A stretch of DNA of 60,884 nucleotides from Geobacteraceae bacterium GWC2_53_11 (GCA_001802645.1 MGZJ01000057.1:14598-75481); one strand, 5' to 3'; shown: positions 16,609-26,566, counted from the first letter of the stretch. Notes: generated by a model from the letters alone, not told the origin. Translations and numbers: made by a program.

Positions 16609-17699
16609 GGATTCTCCGGATAGGCTGTAACCATGAGGTCGGTGCCGATACGCTTGACGCTGAGATCGCGAAATTGGATCGAACGGGACATGTCGGTAAT
16701 GCCGGTGATGGCAAACGGCGAGAAGCCGTCGCTGCCGATCACCTTGGGAGCGTAAAAGAACACGCATTCATCGATCAGTCCCTGCCGGAGCGCCTCACCG
16801 GCCAGGCGGCTTCCCCCCTCCAGCAGGATGGTGCGGATGCCGCGCTTGCCGAGTTTATCCCATAAGTCGCCCATATCGACTTTTCCTCGGTCTGACTTGC
16901 ACACTAGTATGGTAGCGCCGTTTTTCAGATAACGGGCATGAACCTCCGGGTTTGACTCAATCGTTGCAATGACGGTTCCCGAAGCCAGTTGACCGCTTAC
17001 GACAGAAACGCTCTCCGGGGTGCGCAGGTGGCTGTCAACGATTACCCTGAGCGGATCGCGCCCCTTGACGTGGCGTACCGTCAGGTGCGGGTTGTCCGCA
17101 ATGATGGTGTCAACGCCGACCATGATTGCATCGCTGCGCGACCGCATGCGGTGCACGACCGTACGTGATGCTTCACAGCTGATCCAGCGCGACTCGCCGG
17201 TGACACTGGCAATTTTACCGTCCAGGGTCATGGCGCATTTGAACGTAACATACGGCTGTCCGGTCGCGATGAATTTCAGAAAGGGGCGGTTAATGGCGCG
17301 GCATTCCTCTTCCCGTACGCCGCAGATCGTTTCGATGCCGGCCTTCTTTAATGCCCGTAAGCCTTTGCCGTTGACCAGCGGATTCGGATCGCCCATGCCG
17401 GCAACCACCCGCTTGACACCGGCCCGGATCAGGGCTTCACAACAGGGCGGGGTCTTGCCGGTGTGGCTGCATGGTTCCAGCGTGACGTAGACGTCAGCAT
17501 CCCTGGCGGCATCTCCCGCCATTGCCAGGGCATGCACTTCGGCATGGGGGCCTCCGGCCCGTTTATGCCACCCTTCACCAATAATGACGCCGTTTTTAAC
17601 GATGACGCAGCCAACGACCGGATTCGGCTGCGTTTTACCGAGCCCTTTTTTTGCCAGGGTCAGGGCGCGCATCATATATTTGCTTTCGGTGGAAATCAT
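16593..17699 (-). CDS. ribD: bifunctional riboflavin deaminase/reductase
   Basis: Carries out the second and third steps of the pyrimidine branch of riboflavin synthesis. The N-terminal deaminase domain (about 1-145) has zinc ligands His52 and Glu54 (PHAE) with Cys77 and Cys86 ([12 protein letters not shown]). The C-terminal reductase domain (about 148-368) has [24 protein letters not shown] and [11 protein letters not shown]. At 368 residues it matches typical RibD. Start overlaps the nrdR stop (ATGA). Confidence 0.96.
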   Translation of the reverse strand: MISTESKYMMRALTLAKKGLGKTQPNPVVGCVIVKNGVIIGEGWHKRAGGPHAEVHALAMAGDAARDADVYVTLEPCSHTGKTPPCCEALIRAGVKRVVAGMGDPNPLVNGKGLRALKKAGIETICGVREEECRAINRPFLKFIATGQPYVTFKCAMTLDGKIASVTGESRWISCEASRTVVHRMRSRSDAIMVGVDTIIADNPHLTVRHVKGRDPLRVIVDSHLRTPESVSVVSGQLASGTVIATIESNPEVHARYLKNGATILVCKSDRGKVDMGDLWDKLGKRGIRTILLEGGSRLAGEALRQGLIDECVFFYAPKVIGSDGFSPFAITGITDMSRSIQFRDLSVKRIGTDLMVTAYPENPCSQD

Positions 17700-18148
17700 T
17701 TCTTGAGCAGTTCCTGAAGTTCCTGCATGAATTCACTGACGTCCCGGAACGAGCGGTAGACCGAAGCGAAACGGACATAGGCAACCTCGTCCATGCCGTG
17801 CAGTTCTTTCATGACCCATTCGCCGATAGTGGTGGTCGAAATCTCCCGCTCGGTTGATTCCTGCAGGCGGGTTTCCAGCCGGTCAACCAGCTGTTCGACA
17901 TCTGTTTTTGAGATGGGGCGCTTTTCGCACGCCTTGATAATACCGTTGATAAGCTTCATCCGGTCGAATGGTTCGCGGCGGCCGTCCTTTTTGCAGACTT
18001 GCGGGAGCATCTCCTCAATCCGCTCATAGGTGGTGAAGCGCTTGCCGCATTGTTCACACTCGCGGCGGCGGCGGATGGCTGCACCACCTTTGTCCGGGCG
18101 CGAATCGACGACCTTGCTGTCGAGGTTGTTGCAAAAAGGGCATTTCAC
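17696..18148 (-). CDS. nrdR: transcriptional repressor NrdR
   Basis: ATP/dATP-sensing repressor of ribonucleotide reductase genes. The 150-residue protein has an N-terminal zinc ribbon (Cys3, Cys6, Cys31, Cys34) followed by an ATP-cone domain (about 49-139). [17 protein letters not shown] is the standard N-terminus. It overlaps both neighbours by four bases in the operon. No nrd gene is in the window, and I did not see paired NrdR boxes upstream of the operon. Confidence 0.97.
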   Translation of the reverse strand: MKCPFCNNLDSKVVDSRPDKGGAAIRRRRECEQCGKRFTTYERIEEMLPQVCKKDGRREPFDRMKLINGIIKACEKRPISKTDVEQLVDRLETRLQESTEREISTTTIGEWVMKELHGMDEVAYVRFASVYRSFRDVSEFMQELQELLKK

Positions 18149-18612
18149 GTGGTCTGCTCCGGTTTTTCAGGGGAAAAGTGGCAGACGGTAATACCGGTTT
18201 CGGCAATCATTTCCCGTGCCAGTTCATCGGCATATCCTTCTGCGTACACTACGGTGGTGATTCCGGCGTTGATCAGCATTTTTGTGCAGATAATACAGGG
18301 CATGGTGGTGCAATACAGGGTTGAACCGTCGATGTTGACACCGTGCCGGGCGGCCTGGATGATGGCATTCTGTTCGGCGTGCAGGCCGCGGCAAAGTTCG
18401 TGGCGTTCGCCCGACGGAACTTTAAGCCGTTCGCGCAGACAGCCGACGGCATCACAGTGGCTGATGCCGGAGGGAACGCCGTTGTAGCCGGTGGCCAGGA
18501 TATTGCGATCTTTCACCAAAATGGCGCCAACCTGGCGCCTCAGGCAGGTTGAGCGGGTTGCCACCAGGCGAGTAATGTCCATAAAGTACTGATCCCAGGA
18601 GGGGCGTTTCAT
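18145..18612 (-). CDS. deoxycytidylate (dCMP) deaminase, ComEB-like
   Basis: Zinc deaminase converting dCMP to dUMP for thymidylate synthesis. Zinc and catalytic residues: His78-Ala-Glu80 (GLHAEQNA) and Cys106/Cys109 (MPCIICTK). [13 protein letters not shown] is the usual N-terminus. It is the first gene of the operon continuing to nrdR, ribD, ribE, ribBA, queH and DUF2905. Thus nucleotide deamination, nucleotide-pool control and riboflavin synthesis share one transcript. The 177-base region to the divergent regulator gene shows no FMN riboswitch. Confidence 0.93.
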   Translation of the reverse strand: MKRPSWDQYFMDITRLVATRSTCLRRQVGAILVKDRNILATGYNGVPSGISHCDAVGCLRERLKVPSGERHELCRGLHAEQNAIIQAARHGVNIDGSTLYCTTMPCIICTKMLINAGITTVVYAEGYADELAREMIAETGITVCHFSPEKPEQTT

Positions 18613-18789
18613 TTTGGAGGTTTCCTTCCTACCGTTGATCTGAATCGTAAAGTACCTTACTCTGTAAGTCAGGTCAATATTGTTGCCGTGTTTTCAGTGT
18701 ATTTGCCTTGCGATGCAGTGAAAATGATATATATTTCATACAATACCGTCTCAAGCGACTTGATTTTACAAATGTTCAAGAGGTGAAGC

Positions 18790-20508
18790 GTGTCGTTTCA
18801 GCAACCGCAATATCGAATTCTGCTCGTCGATGATGAAGAGGGAATCTGCTTTACTCTGGGAAGGCTCCTGCAAAAGGAAGGTTACCATGTTGACTCCGCG
18901 TCCCGGATTGAGGACGCCCGGTTACTGATAGCCGACTCGCTGTATGATCTGGCTTTTATTGATGTCAAACTTGCTGATGAAAGCGGGCTGAATCTGCTGC
19001 GGGAGATACGGAAAACTTCTCATGACATGCAAGTGGTTATGTTTACGGGCTGCCCGCAGGTGGAGTCGGCAGCCGAGGCGGTACGGTTGGGAGCTTTCGA
19101 TTATATTACCAAACCGGTGCGTTATGAGACGCTGATCGCGGTAACCCGGCATGCCCTGAGCAACAAGGCGTTAAACGATGAACGGGAGCGAAACCGTGCC
19201 AACCTTGATGCCATTTTCCGGACGGTTACCGACAGTATTGTCATGGTAGATCGCCAGGGGCGTTTGGCCCAGTTTAATTCAACGGCGGAGCGCATCTGTG
19301 GATACCGTTGTGACTTGATCGGCGATGATGCCGCTGACATGCATCTGGGGTGTTCCGGAATATGCCGTACGACGCTGGGTGAGGTGCTGAACAATAATTC
19401 ACCTCGTGAACTAAGGCGTATTGAATGTCATCCTTCGACAGGCAAAACACGTATTATAAATGTGACGGCAACTCCGGTAGCCGGACCGGACGGCAAAACA
19501 AACGGAGCAGTGGCTGTGATTCGTGATGAAACCCAGCTGGTTGAGCTTGAACGGTCCCTGCAGCGCCGTGGAAGATTTCACGATATTGTTGGCGCTTCCG
19601 AGGTTATGCAACGGGTCTACTCCTTGATTGAATCTCTCGCTGATCTGCCGACAACGGTTCTGATTAATGGCGAGAGCGGTACCGGCAAGGAGCTGGTCGC
19701 CGCGGCGCTGCATGGCAGCGGCTCGCGTGCCTGTGGCCCCTTTGTGAGGGTTAACTGTTCGGCATTGTCGGAACATCTTCTGGAAAGTGAGCTGTTCGGC
19801 CATGTTCGCGGCGCTTTTACCGGAGCTATTGCCGACAAAATCGGGCGTTTTCAGAAAGCCGATGGCGGTACGCTCTTTCTGGATGAAATCGGGGATATTT
19901 CTCCGGCTGTCCAGATGCGTCTGCTGCGAGTGCTCCAGGAAGGTGAGTTTGAGCGGGTCGGAGAGTCAACATCTCGTAAAGTAGATGTACGCATCGTTGC
20001 AGCAACTAATCAGAATCTCGCCGATAAGGTTCAGCAGGGGATGTTTCGTCACGACCTGTTTTATCGCCTTAACGTCGTCAGGATGATTTTGCCGTCTCTG
20101 CGGGAGCGACTTGATGATCTTGAATTGCTGGTCGCTCATTTTATCGTGCTATTTAATAACAAGTTTTCCAGGACTATTTATGGGGTTTCTGATGACGTCA
20201 TGGAACTGTTTCGCTCTCATGACTGGCCGGGGAATGTTCGCGAGCTGGAGCATGTTATCGAATACGCCTGCATCCTCTGTAAATCGGCAATCATTGCATT
20301 GGGAGATCTGCCGCAGGATCTTCTGGACTCTGCTCCCCATTGCGAAACATCCGCTTCGCATTCGCTGCCCATATCATCGGCACCGGCCGCCAAGCTTTCT
20401 CTTGCCGAAGCACTGGCTGTTTCGGATGGCAACAAGGCCCATGCTGCCCGGCTGCTCGGAATAAGTCGCATGACGCTGTATCGTCATCTGGAATCTCAAC
20501 AGCTCTGA
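18790..20508 (+). CDS. sigma-54 response regulator with PAS domain (REC-PAS-AAA-HTH)
   Basis: Enhancer-binding activator of 572 residues. Order: receiver (about 8-125, phosphorylation site Asp58 in FIDVKLAD), PAS (about 140-255), sigma-54 AAA+ domain (about 263-500, GESGTGKE Walker A, intact GAFTGA loop, FLDEIGD Walker B), Fis-type helix-turn-helix at the C-terminus (NKAHAARLLGISRMTLYRHL). GTG start with AAGAGGTG eight bases before it. No kinase gene is adjacent; the nearest is at 24833. The gene lies 74 bases before the FapA-like gene and may regulate the chemosensory block. Confidence 0.93.
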   Translation: MSFQQPQYRILLVDDEEGICFTLGRLLQKEGYHVDSASRIEDARLLIADSLYDLAFIDVKLADESGLNLLREIRKTSHDMQVVMFTGCPQVESAAEAVRLGAFDYITKPVRYETLIAVTRHALSNKALNDERERNRANLDAIFRTVTDSIVMVDRQGRLAQFNSTAERICGYRCDLIGDDAADMHLGCSGICRTTLGEVLNNNSPRELRRIECHPSTGKTRIINVTATPVAGPDGKTNGAVAVIRDETQLVELERSLQRRGRFHDIVGASEVMQRVYSLIESLADLPTTVLINGESGTGKELVAAALHGSGSRACGPFVRVNCSALSEHLLESELFGHVRGAFTGAIADKIGRFQKADGGTLFLDEIGDISPAVQMRLLRVLQEGEFERVGESTSRKVDVRIVAATNQNLADKVQQGMFRHDLFYRLNVVRMILPSLRERLDDLELLVAHFIVLFNNKFSRTIYGVSDDVMELFRSHDWPGNVRELEHVIEYACILCKSAIIALGDLPQDLLDSAPHCETSASHSLPISSAPAAKLSLAEALAVSDGNKAHAARLLGISRMTLYRHLESQQL

Positions 20509-20581
20509 TTTTGCTGTTAATGAAGAGTGTGTTACACTTGTAAAAAGATGTTATGATTCTGGCGCTAAGGAGAATCGTGTT

Positions 20582-22030
20582 ATGTCAGACATGCAAACAC
20601 AAGAGGCTGCATCTTCGCCAGTTCCCGGCGGCAGCGAGATAAAAAAACTTGGTTACAGTTTATATCTGCGCATACCGGATAATCGTTTGGAGTGCCGTTG
20701 CAGTTATGTCCCGCACGAGCAGGGGGCAATGATAACCCGCGATGACCTGACCGGCTTTTTGAAACAATACAATGTGAGAGAGGGCATTGATCAGCGGTCT
20801 TTTGATGAATTTCTTGTCAAGGCGGCTGCAGGACAGCAGATGGTGGATGTTTTGCTGGCTTCGGGAACTCCGCCGGTTGACGGTGCAGACGAATATCTAT
20901 CGCTATCCATTCACCCCTCGTCATCAGTGTACAGTGGTGAAGAGGTTGTCACAAATATTGACATGCATATCGTGCAAACATTTATCAATGTTTCCAATGG
21001 CGATGAGATAGGCAGAATCATTCCCGCGGAACCGGGAATTCCGGGTAAGAACATTATGGGACTGCCGATCCCACCCCAGCCCGGCAAGCCGTTGAAGGCA
21101 ACCATCGGAAAGAACATCCGCACGGAGGATAACGGGACTGTTCTGATTGCTGCTGCGACGGGGCGATTCTGCCAGTCCGGCGACGAAATATCCGTTGAGG
21201 AAGAATACGTTGTCAAGGGGGACATCAATTTCAGGGTCGGATCAATAAATTTCAAGGGCATCGTTGAAGTGCGCGGCGATGTGCTGGATCACTTTGATGT
21301 TACAGCGACCAAGGGACTTGCTGTTACCGGCAACATCGGCGTCTGTTCTATTATCAGTGATGGCGATATCACCTTCTGCGGCATGGATGGCCAGAACACA
21401 GGGCGTATTGTGTGCGGAGGAACGCTGCGGGCTCATTTTATTCATGATGTGGATATTGAATGTGCAGGTGATGTGATTGTGGATGTTGAAATTCATAATT
21501 GCACCATCAAATCACTCGGGCGCATCGTTGTTGACAAAGGAGCCCTCTCGGGTGGCTCTTATATTGCGCTGGGCGGCATAGAAGCAAAGAAGCTGGGTTC
21601 CGTTTCTTCTGTACATACAAAAGTGCAGGCCGGAGTTGATTACCACGACGTTGCCCTACTGGAACAGTTGTTTGCGTCGCTTTCCGAAATCCAGGAAAAA
21701 GCCAAACAGTCCCAGTCGCTGACGGAAATTGCTGAATTGCGAAAAACATCCGCTTCATTGACAGACAGTATCATGGATATTCGTAACAAGGATAACTTAG
21801 TCGCCAATGCTAAAATAAACGCCAAGTCGGTGCTGTATGACAATGTCCTGATCGTGCTTGGCTCCGTCACTGAAGAAACAAAAGAGCAAAAAGACGGCCC
21901 GCTCAGTATTATTGAAAACAGTATTGACGGGGGACTTCGCATCTTATCCATGACTAGCCTGGATGTTAAAGCCCGGGACATTGAGATGGCCTTCATCCGG
22001 GAACAAAAAATGGCATCACTCAAATCATAA
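20582..22030 (+). CDS. FapA family (DUF342) protein
   Basis: 482-residue protein with the DUF342/FapA fold: an N-terminal region around 20-110, then a glycine-rich right-handed beta-helix (about 175-345; phrases such as GDINFRVGSINFKG, VEVRGDVLDHFDV, AGDVIVDVEIHN) and a C-terminal helical coiled region (about 360-430). Members are polymer- or membrane-associated proteins often placed with flagellar, motility or chemotaxis genes; the molecular job is not settled. AAGGAG nine bases before the ATG supports the start. It sits between the sigma-54 regulator and cheW and is followed by an operator-like iteron array. Confidence 0.82.
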   Translation: MSDMQTQEAASSPVPGGSEIKKLGYSLYLRIPDNRLECRCSYVPHEQGAMITRDDLTGFLKQYNVREGIDQRSFDEFLVKAAAGQQMVDVLLASGTPPVDGADEYLSLSIHPSSSVYSGEEVVTNIDMHIVQTFINVSNGDEIGRIIPAEPGIPGKNIMGLPIPPQPGKPLKATIGKNIRTEDNGTVLIAAATGRFCQSGDEISVEEEYVVKGDINFRVGSINFKGIVEVRGDVLDHFDVTATKGLAVTGNIGVCSIISDGDITFCGMDGQNTGRIVCGGTLRAHFIHDVDIECAGDVIVDVEIHNCTIKSLGRIVVDKGALSGGSYIALGGIEAKKLGSVSSVHTKVQAGVDYHDVALLEQLFASLSEIQEKAKQSQSLTEIAELRKTSASLTDSIMDIRNKDNLVANAKINAKSVLYDNVLIVLGSVTEETKEQKDGPLSIIENSIDGGLRILSMTSLDVKARDIEMAFIREQKMASLKS

Positions 22031-22033
22031 ATT

Positions 22034-22093
22034 GTGTAACATGTAACACCTGCTTATGTAACATGTTACTCCTGAATGTGTATCATGTTACAC
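22034..22093. repeat. three 22-bp-spaced palindromic iterons
   Basis: Three copies of a 16-bp palindrome begin at 22034, 22056 and 22078: GTGTAACATGTAACAC, ATGTAACATGTTACTC and GTGTATCATGTTACAC; consensus GTGTAACATGTTACAC. The exact 22-bp period puts the sites on one face of the helix. They lie directly after the FapA-like gene and about 150 bases before cheW. This is the form of a cooperative repressor or activator operator; the binding protein is unknown. Confidence 0.85.
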
Positions 22094-22245
22094 TTCCTCG
22101 TTGTCGCTTCTCTCCTGCTAGTCCCGTTTTTTTCCTTAGCTTGTACTCATACCGGCTTTCTGTTGATTTATCTTCCTCTTGGCATATTTGATGTAATGAA
22201 ATTAACGATTATTTATAACCATCAAGGCAGAGGGGGAGGAATACG

Positions 22246-22734
22246 ATGGCCGAAGATTTACAGACGACCCAGTATCTGACCTTTACGCTGGCCGACGAAG
22301 TGTTTGCCGTCGATGTGGCCAGAGTACGGGAAATTCTGGAGATTACCAACATTACCAAAGTGCCCCAGACGCCAGACTTTATGCGCGGTGTGATCAACCT
22401 GCGCGGCAGCGTGGTTCCGGTTATTGATTTGAGGCTAAAGTTCGGCATGTCTGAAACCGAGCGTACGGTCAATACCTGCATTATCGTTGTTGAAGTCGTG
22501 ATGGATGGAGAGACGATTGTGCTCGGTTCTCTGGCAGATTCGGTGCAGGAAGTGATCGAAATGGAACCGGACCAGATTGAGGCAGCGCCTCATATCGGTA
22601 CCCATCTCAACACGGATTTTATCCGGGGGATGGGCAAGCATGACGGCCATTTTGTCATGATTCTGGATATTGATGAGGTCTTCTCATCGGGTGAACTGGC
22701 AGCGGTACAGGGTCTGGATGCACTTGCAGCCTGA
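22246..22734 (+). CDS. cheW: chemotaxis coupling protein CheW
   Basis: Adaptor that links chemoreceptors to the CheA kinase. The 162-residue protein is a single CheW domain: [22 protein letters not shown], the [20 protein letters not shown] core, and SVQEVIEM near the C-terminal half. GGGGGAGG lies close before the ATG. It opens the gene series with the MCP and, farther on, cheA. The 215 bases upstream contain the iteron array and then T-rich sequence without a convincing promoter. Confidence 0.95.
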   Translation: MAEDLQTTQYLTFTLADEVFAVDVARVREILEITNITKVPQTPDFMRGVINLRGSVVPVIDLRLKFGMSETERTVNTCIIVVEVVMDGETIVLGSLADSVQEVIEMEPDQIEAAPHIGTHLNTDFIRGMGKHDGHFVMILDIDEVFSSGELAAVQGLDALAA

Positions 22735-22775
22735 AATATCAGATTCGTATCAGAACTTACATTGAGGAGAATGGT

Positions 22776-24464
22776 ATGTTTGCAAATATGAAAATCGGTA
22801 AACGGATGACGCTTGGTTTTGGTGTGCTGCTCCTTATCATGATGGTGTTGATTTGGGAAGGCGTGCATAGCATGGCAGGAATTGAGGCACAAATGGAGCG
22901 TATCGTTAAAGTTAACAATGTCAGGCTTGAGTTGTTGACCGATGTTGATGATGCCAGCATGAATATATTCATTAATATTCGTAACGTAATTATTGCTACC
23001 AGCAATGAAAAACGTCAGGAGTACCAGCAGAGAATTGTAAAATTCAGGGAAGAATATAATGCTAATTTAAAAAAAGTTGAAGATTTGACGAACAAAGATG
23101 ACAAGAAAGCCCACGAAATTATTGCTAAAATCAAGGAGGCGGCAGTTGTTGTTGCCAACATGAATTCAAAAGTAATCGAACTTGCGTTGGCTGGTAAGGA
23201 TGCTGACGCAGCAGCATTTCTCTCCAAAGAAGCGGCGCCGGCTGGCCGCAAGCTGGAAGAGCTTCTTGGGGAATTATCCGACCATAACAAGGAACGCAAC
23301 AAGATACGTTTTGAGGAAGCTGTCGGAGAATATAACTCTTCCAGAAACACCATGCTCGGTTTGGGGGCAACAGCCATCTTGATCGCAATTGTTACTGCAC
23401 TTTATCTGACCCGAGGTATCGTGCGTCCGTTGACCGAAGCAGTTTCAATTGCCAATAAACTTGCAGGTGGCGATCTGACTATGGATATTGAGGTCAAGAG
23501 CACGGATGAAACAGGCCAGCTGTTAACGGCTATAAAGGGGATGGTTGAAAAACTGAGACAGGTGGTCGGTGAAGTTGTAAGTGCCGCGGATAATGTTGCT
23601 TCCGGCAGCCAGGAACTTTCTGCTACCGCCCAGCAGATGAGCCAGGGGGCCACCGAACAGGCTGCATCAGCTGAAGAGGTTTCATCCAGCATGGAAGAAA
23701 TGGCTTCCAGCATCCGCCAGAATACCGATAACTCCATGCAAACGGAGAAAATTTCCATCAAGAGTTCCGTTGATGCCAAAGAGGGGGGGAAATCGGTCAT
23801 CGAGACGGTTGCCGCCATGAAGGAAATTGCAACCAAGATCAGTATTATTGAGGAGATTGCCCGTCAGACTAATCTGCTGGCATTGAATGCCGCTATCGAG
23901 GCTGCCCGGGCTGGAGAACATGGCAAAGGGTTTGCGGTCGTTGCTTCTGAAGTCCGCAAACTGGCCGAACGGAGTCAGTCCGCAGCCGGAGAAATTTCCA
24001 GTCTTTCGACGCGCAGCGTGGCGATTGCCGAACAGGCTGGTGAAATGCTGACCAAGATGGTGCCGGATATTCAGCGTACTGCCGAGCTGGTACAGGAAAT
24101 TACCGCATCCAGCAAGGAACAGGATACCGGTGCCGAACAGATCAACAAAGCTATTCAGCAGCTTGATCAGGTTATCCAGCAGAATGCTTCGGCTTCCGAA
24201 GAGATGGCCTCAACCTCGGAAGAACTCTCCAGTCAGGCGGAACAGTTGCAGCATTCCATAAGTTTCTTCGATATCGGCAATGCAGGTCGGCGCACTGCGT
24301 CGGCATCCGCAGCCCGCAAGCCGGCTCAGAGGGTTCAGGTTGCCCATGCCAAAAGCGGTGGTTCTGCGCAGCCACAGGCAGTCCGCACCTCCGGCGGCGG
24401 TATAAATCTTCAGCTCGGTCAGGCCGGCCCGGACCATATGGATGACGAGTTTGAGAAGTTTTAA
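22776..24464 (+). CDS. methyl-accepting chemotaxis protein (4HB-HAMP-signalling)
   Basis: Inner-membrane chemoreceptor of 562 residues. Membrane segment about 10-30, four-helix-bundle periplasmic sensor about 32-188, second membrane segment about 191-212, HAMP about 212-265, then the signalling domain whose tip reads [40 protein letters not shown] in pieces at about 365-405. The C-terminus EFEKF fits the aromatic-x-x-aromatic pentapeptide form used as a CheR/CheB tether (x-[FWYH]-x-x-[FWYH]). Proline/alanine-rich linker precedes it. The ligand is not inferable. Placed between cheW and the REC-kinase genes. Confidence 0.93.
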   Translation: MFANMKIGKRMTLGFGVLLLIMMVLIWEGVHSMAGIEAQMERIVKVNNVRLELLTDVDDASMNIFINIRNVIIATSNEKRQEYQQRIVKFREEYNANLKKVEDLTNKDDKKAHEIIAKIKEAAVVVANMNSKVIELALAGKDADAAAFLSKEAAPAGRKLEELLGELSDHNKERNKIRFEEAVGEYNSSRNTMLGLGATAILIAIVTALYLTRGIVRPLTEAVSIANKLAGGDLTMDIEVKSTDETGQLLTAIKGMVEKLRQVVGEVVSAADNVASGSQELSATAQQMSQGATEQAASAEEVSSSMEEMASSIRQNTDNSMQTEKISIKSSVDAKEGGKSVIETVAAMKEIATKISIIEEIARQTNLLALNAAIEAARAGEHGKGFAVVASEVRKLAERSQSAAGEISSLSTRSVAIAEQAGEMLTKMVPDIQRTAELVQEITASSKEQDTGAEQINKAIQQLDQVIQQNASASEEMASTSEELSSQAEQLQHSISFFDIGNAGRRTASASAARKPAQRVQVAHAKSGGSAQPQAVRTSGGGINLQLGQAGPDHMDDEFEKF

Positions 24465-24468
24465 CTAC

Positions 24469-24503
24469 TGCGCAAGGGCGGGTTTTGTGCCAATCCTTGC
24501 GCA
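24469..24503. repeat. hairpin after the MCP gene
   Basis: TGCGCAAGG (24469-24477) and CCTTGCGCA (24495-24503) form a 9-bp perfect stem with a 17-base loop five bases after the MCP stop. There is no T tract. It may be a processing or partial-attenuation hairpin separating MCP levels from the kinase genes. Confidence 0.5.
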
Positions 24504-24524
24504 TCAACATGTACCAGTACACTC

Positions 24525-24836
24525 ATGAATATGAAAAAGAGTCATTCTAATCATTCGTACGTTTTGCCTCCAGAGACGTCGCAATCCATGTCAGCTCTGG
24601 CGGGGGGGATGGCGGATGATTTCAAAAATATTCTGACAGTCGTTCTCGGCGCCTGTTCCCTGATCGATAAGGATGATCCGGCTAATGCCGAGCTGATGCA
24701 GTATGTGGCACTGATACGCTCTTCTGCGGAGCGGGCCGCCGTTCTGGCTGACAGCCTGGCAGCTGCCGGAAATATGCAGGGCAGCGAGACAGCAAACAGT
24801 ACTATTGGAAGAATACAGCCAAAGGTAACGTCATGA
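24525..24836 (+). CDS. stand-alone DHp-like protein lacking the phosphoacceptor His
   Basis: Protein of 103 residues resembling only the HisKA/DHp helices of PAS-type hybrid kinases. The usual A-H-D-F-N-N of the H-box reads A30-D31-D32-F33-K34-N35 (GGMADDFKNILTVV), so the histidine is replaced by aspartate. A second helix follows (MQYVALIRSSAERAAVLADSL). There is no ATPase domain. The stop overlaps the start of the following REC-histidine kinase (ATGA). The ATG has no good ribosome site, and an ATG two codons later is possible. A dimerisation or decoy role for the neighbouring kinase is inference. Confidence 0.72.
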   Translation: MNMKKSHSNHSYVLPPETSQSMSALAGGMADDFKNILTVVLGACSLIDKDDPANAELMQYVALIRSSAERAAVLADSLAAAGNMQGSETANSTIGRIQPKVTS

Positions 24837-26044
24837 ACCTCGCACCCCATATTCTGATCGTTGATGACGAGCCTGATATTCGGCAGATGTCGTCGATATT
24901 TTTTAAGAAAATAGGCTTCCGCATAAGCTGCGCCGAAGATGCTGCGGAGGCATGGCAGATTTTGCAGCAGGAGACGATTGACACGATCATTACCGATGTG
25001 ATGATGCCAGGTGAAGATGGTATTGAATTTCTGGCAAAAATCCACAAATCCTGGCCGGATATTCCGGTGATTCTGATGACCGGTTATGCCCAATTACAGA
25101 TGGCTGTGAACGCCATAAAGAACGGTGCATTCGATTTTATTCATAAGCCGTTTGACTTTGATTATTTGCGCAAAGTTGTCGAGCGTGCGGTAAATTATTC
25201 CAAGCTTCAGAAGATGGAAAAAAACTATCTCAGCGAGTTGGAGCAGACCGTTGCCATGCGCACAGGCGAGCTGCAAAAAGCAATGCTGGAACTTGATGCT
25301 TCCCGTTCAGCGTTGTTAAAGGCCGCAACTGATAAAAGTACGTTTATGTCCACGGTGTCACATGAAATGCGTACACCAATGAATGGTGTGATAGGATCTC
25401 TCGACCTGTTGAAGGAAGAAATTCTGACCGGAGCAGCTGCCGAATATCTTGCCATGGCTCGCCAGTCGGCGGAGGAAATGGTGGCTCTGATTGACCAGAT
25501 GTTGACATTTGCTCATTCAGATGGTCAACTTGGGTTGATCTGCTATGCTGTTACTGATCTAAAGACACTTCTGAATACTCTGGTTACGGAGCATGAACCG
25601 GCTTTTAAAATGAAGAGACTGAGCCTGTCATTGAATATTTCTCCCGATGTGCCGGAGATATTATGGACTGACGGTGAACAATTGATCAGGCTGCTGACAA
25701 TTCTTGTGGCAAATGCTCTAAAATTTACTGAACATGGTGGCGTAGAGCTGAATGTTTCGTGTCAGGAAGGCGAAGGGAATGATATCATGCTCCTCTGCGC
25801 TGTTAAAGATAGTGGCATCGGCATTCCTGAGGAAATGCTCGAGAGGGTTTTTGAACCTTTTGTGCAGGGGGACGGGTCATACACCCGCCGTTTTGAAGGG
25901 GTCGGGCTGGGGCTGGCCATTGCACGTCAGATTGCTTTACTGCTGGGCGGTAGATTATGGGTTGAACGGAATCCAAACGGCGGCAGCTGTTTTATGTTTA
26001 GCATGAATGTGGTAACCCCTAACGGTAATAAACCGGCAAAGTAA
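24833..26044 (+). CDS. REC-histidine kinase (receiver at N-terminus)
   Basis: Soluble 403-residue kinase with its receiver in front. Receiver about 5-120 (IITDVMMP, Asp55), coiled linker about 125-165, HisKA with His177 in STVSHEMRTPMNGVIG, and HATPase_c about 280-392 (ILVANALKFT, KDSGIGIPEEM, VGLGLAIA). All kinase boxes appear intact. No membrane segment, so it likely responds to an upstream phosphorelay or cytosolic partner. Overlaps the DHp-like gene by four bases and is followed 74 bases later by a free receiver protein, its likely substrate. Confidence 0.92.
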   Translation: MNLAPHILIVDDEPDIRQMSSIFFKKIGFRISCAEDAAEAWQILQQETIDTIITDVMMPGEDGIEFLAKIHKSWPDIPVILMTGYAQLQMAVNAIKNGAFDFIHKPFDFDYLRKVVERAVNYSKLQKMEKNYLSELEQTVAMRTGELQKAMLELDASRSALLKAATDKSTFMSTVSHEMRTPMNGVIGSLDLLKEEILTGAAAEYLAMARQSAEEMVALIDQMLTFAHSDGQLGLICYAVTDLKTLLNTLVTEHEPAFKMKRLSLSLNISPDVPEILWTDGEQLIRLLTILVANALKFTEHGGVELNVSCQEGEGNDIMLLCAVKDSGIGIPEEMLERVFEPFVQGDGSYTRRFEGVGLGLAIARQIALLLGGRLWVERNPNGGSCFMFSMNVVTPNGNKPAK

Positions 26045-26118
26045 GTTAGCGAAGGTATCTTTGCGCCGGAAAAGCGCCGCAAGTATCTTCTAACATAGTA
26101 AAGAAAGGGAGAATTCAC

Positions 26119-26517
26119 GTGAGATGTTTGATTGCAGAAGATCATCTGCTGTCCCGCAGAGTCCTGAAGGAGCTTCTTTCACCTGATTTTGACTGCGATA
26201 TTGCAGTGAACGGGCGGGAGGCAATCGATTCATTTGTGCTGGCGCATGAGGCGAAACGCCCCTACGACGTGATTCTGATGGATATCATGATGCCGGAAAT
26301 TGACGGGATGGAAGCGCTGAAGAGTGTGCGCTCTCTTGAGAAAAAAATGCAGATCCCCTCGCATCTGGCAGTAAAGGTCATCATGATAACTGCCCTGGGA
26401 GATCCGCATACGGTCATCAAATCTTTCAACGAGTGTGAAGCGGACTCCTTTATCGTAAAGCCGTTGACCAGGCACAAATTGGCTACCGAGTTGCGTAAAC
26501 TCAATGTGTTGAAATAA
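26119..26517 (+). CDS. single-domain response regulator (CheY-like)
   Basis: 132-residue receiver domain: acidic pocket AEDH, phosphorylation site Asp55 in LMDIMMPEIDG, ITA and KPL motifs. It has a longer alpha3-beta4 region (EKKMQIPSHLAVKV) than typical CheY. GTG start with AAGGGAG nine bases before. No output domain, so it acts by protein contact or phosphate transfer. It lies between the REC-kinase and the CheZ-like protein, which suggests these three form one phosphorelay. Confidence 0.9.
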   Translation: MRCLIAEDHLLSRRVLKELLSPDFDCDIAVNGREAIDSFVLAHEAKRPYDVILMDIMMPEIDGMEALKSVRSLEKKMQIPSHLAVKVIMITALGDPHTVIKSFNECEADSFIVKPLTRHKLATELRKLNVLK

Positions 26518-26566
26518 GTTGTAACTTTTTTGATTCGATACCGCTGAACAGGCGAAGGTGCAATTC

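Noticed and set aside
18613-18789. FMN riboswitch before the rib operon
   Set aside because: The 177-base gap has none of the conserved RFN element blocks that I could recognise.
22179-22196. TTGGCATATTTGATGTA as sigma-54 promoter for cheW
   Set aside because: GG is present, but the -12 element has GT rather than the invariant GC, and TTGC is missing.
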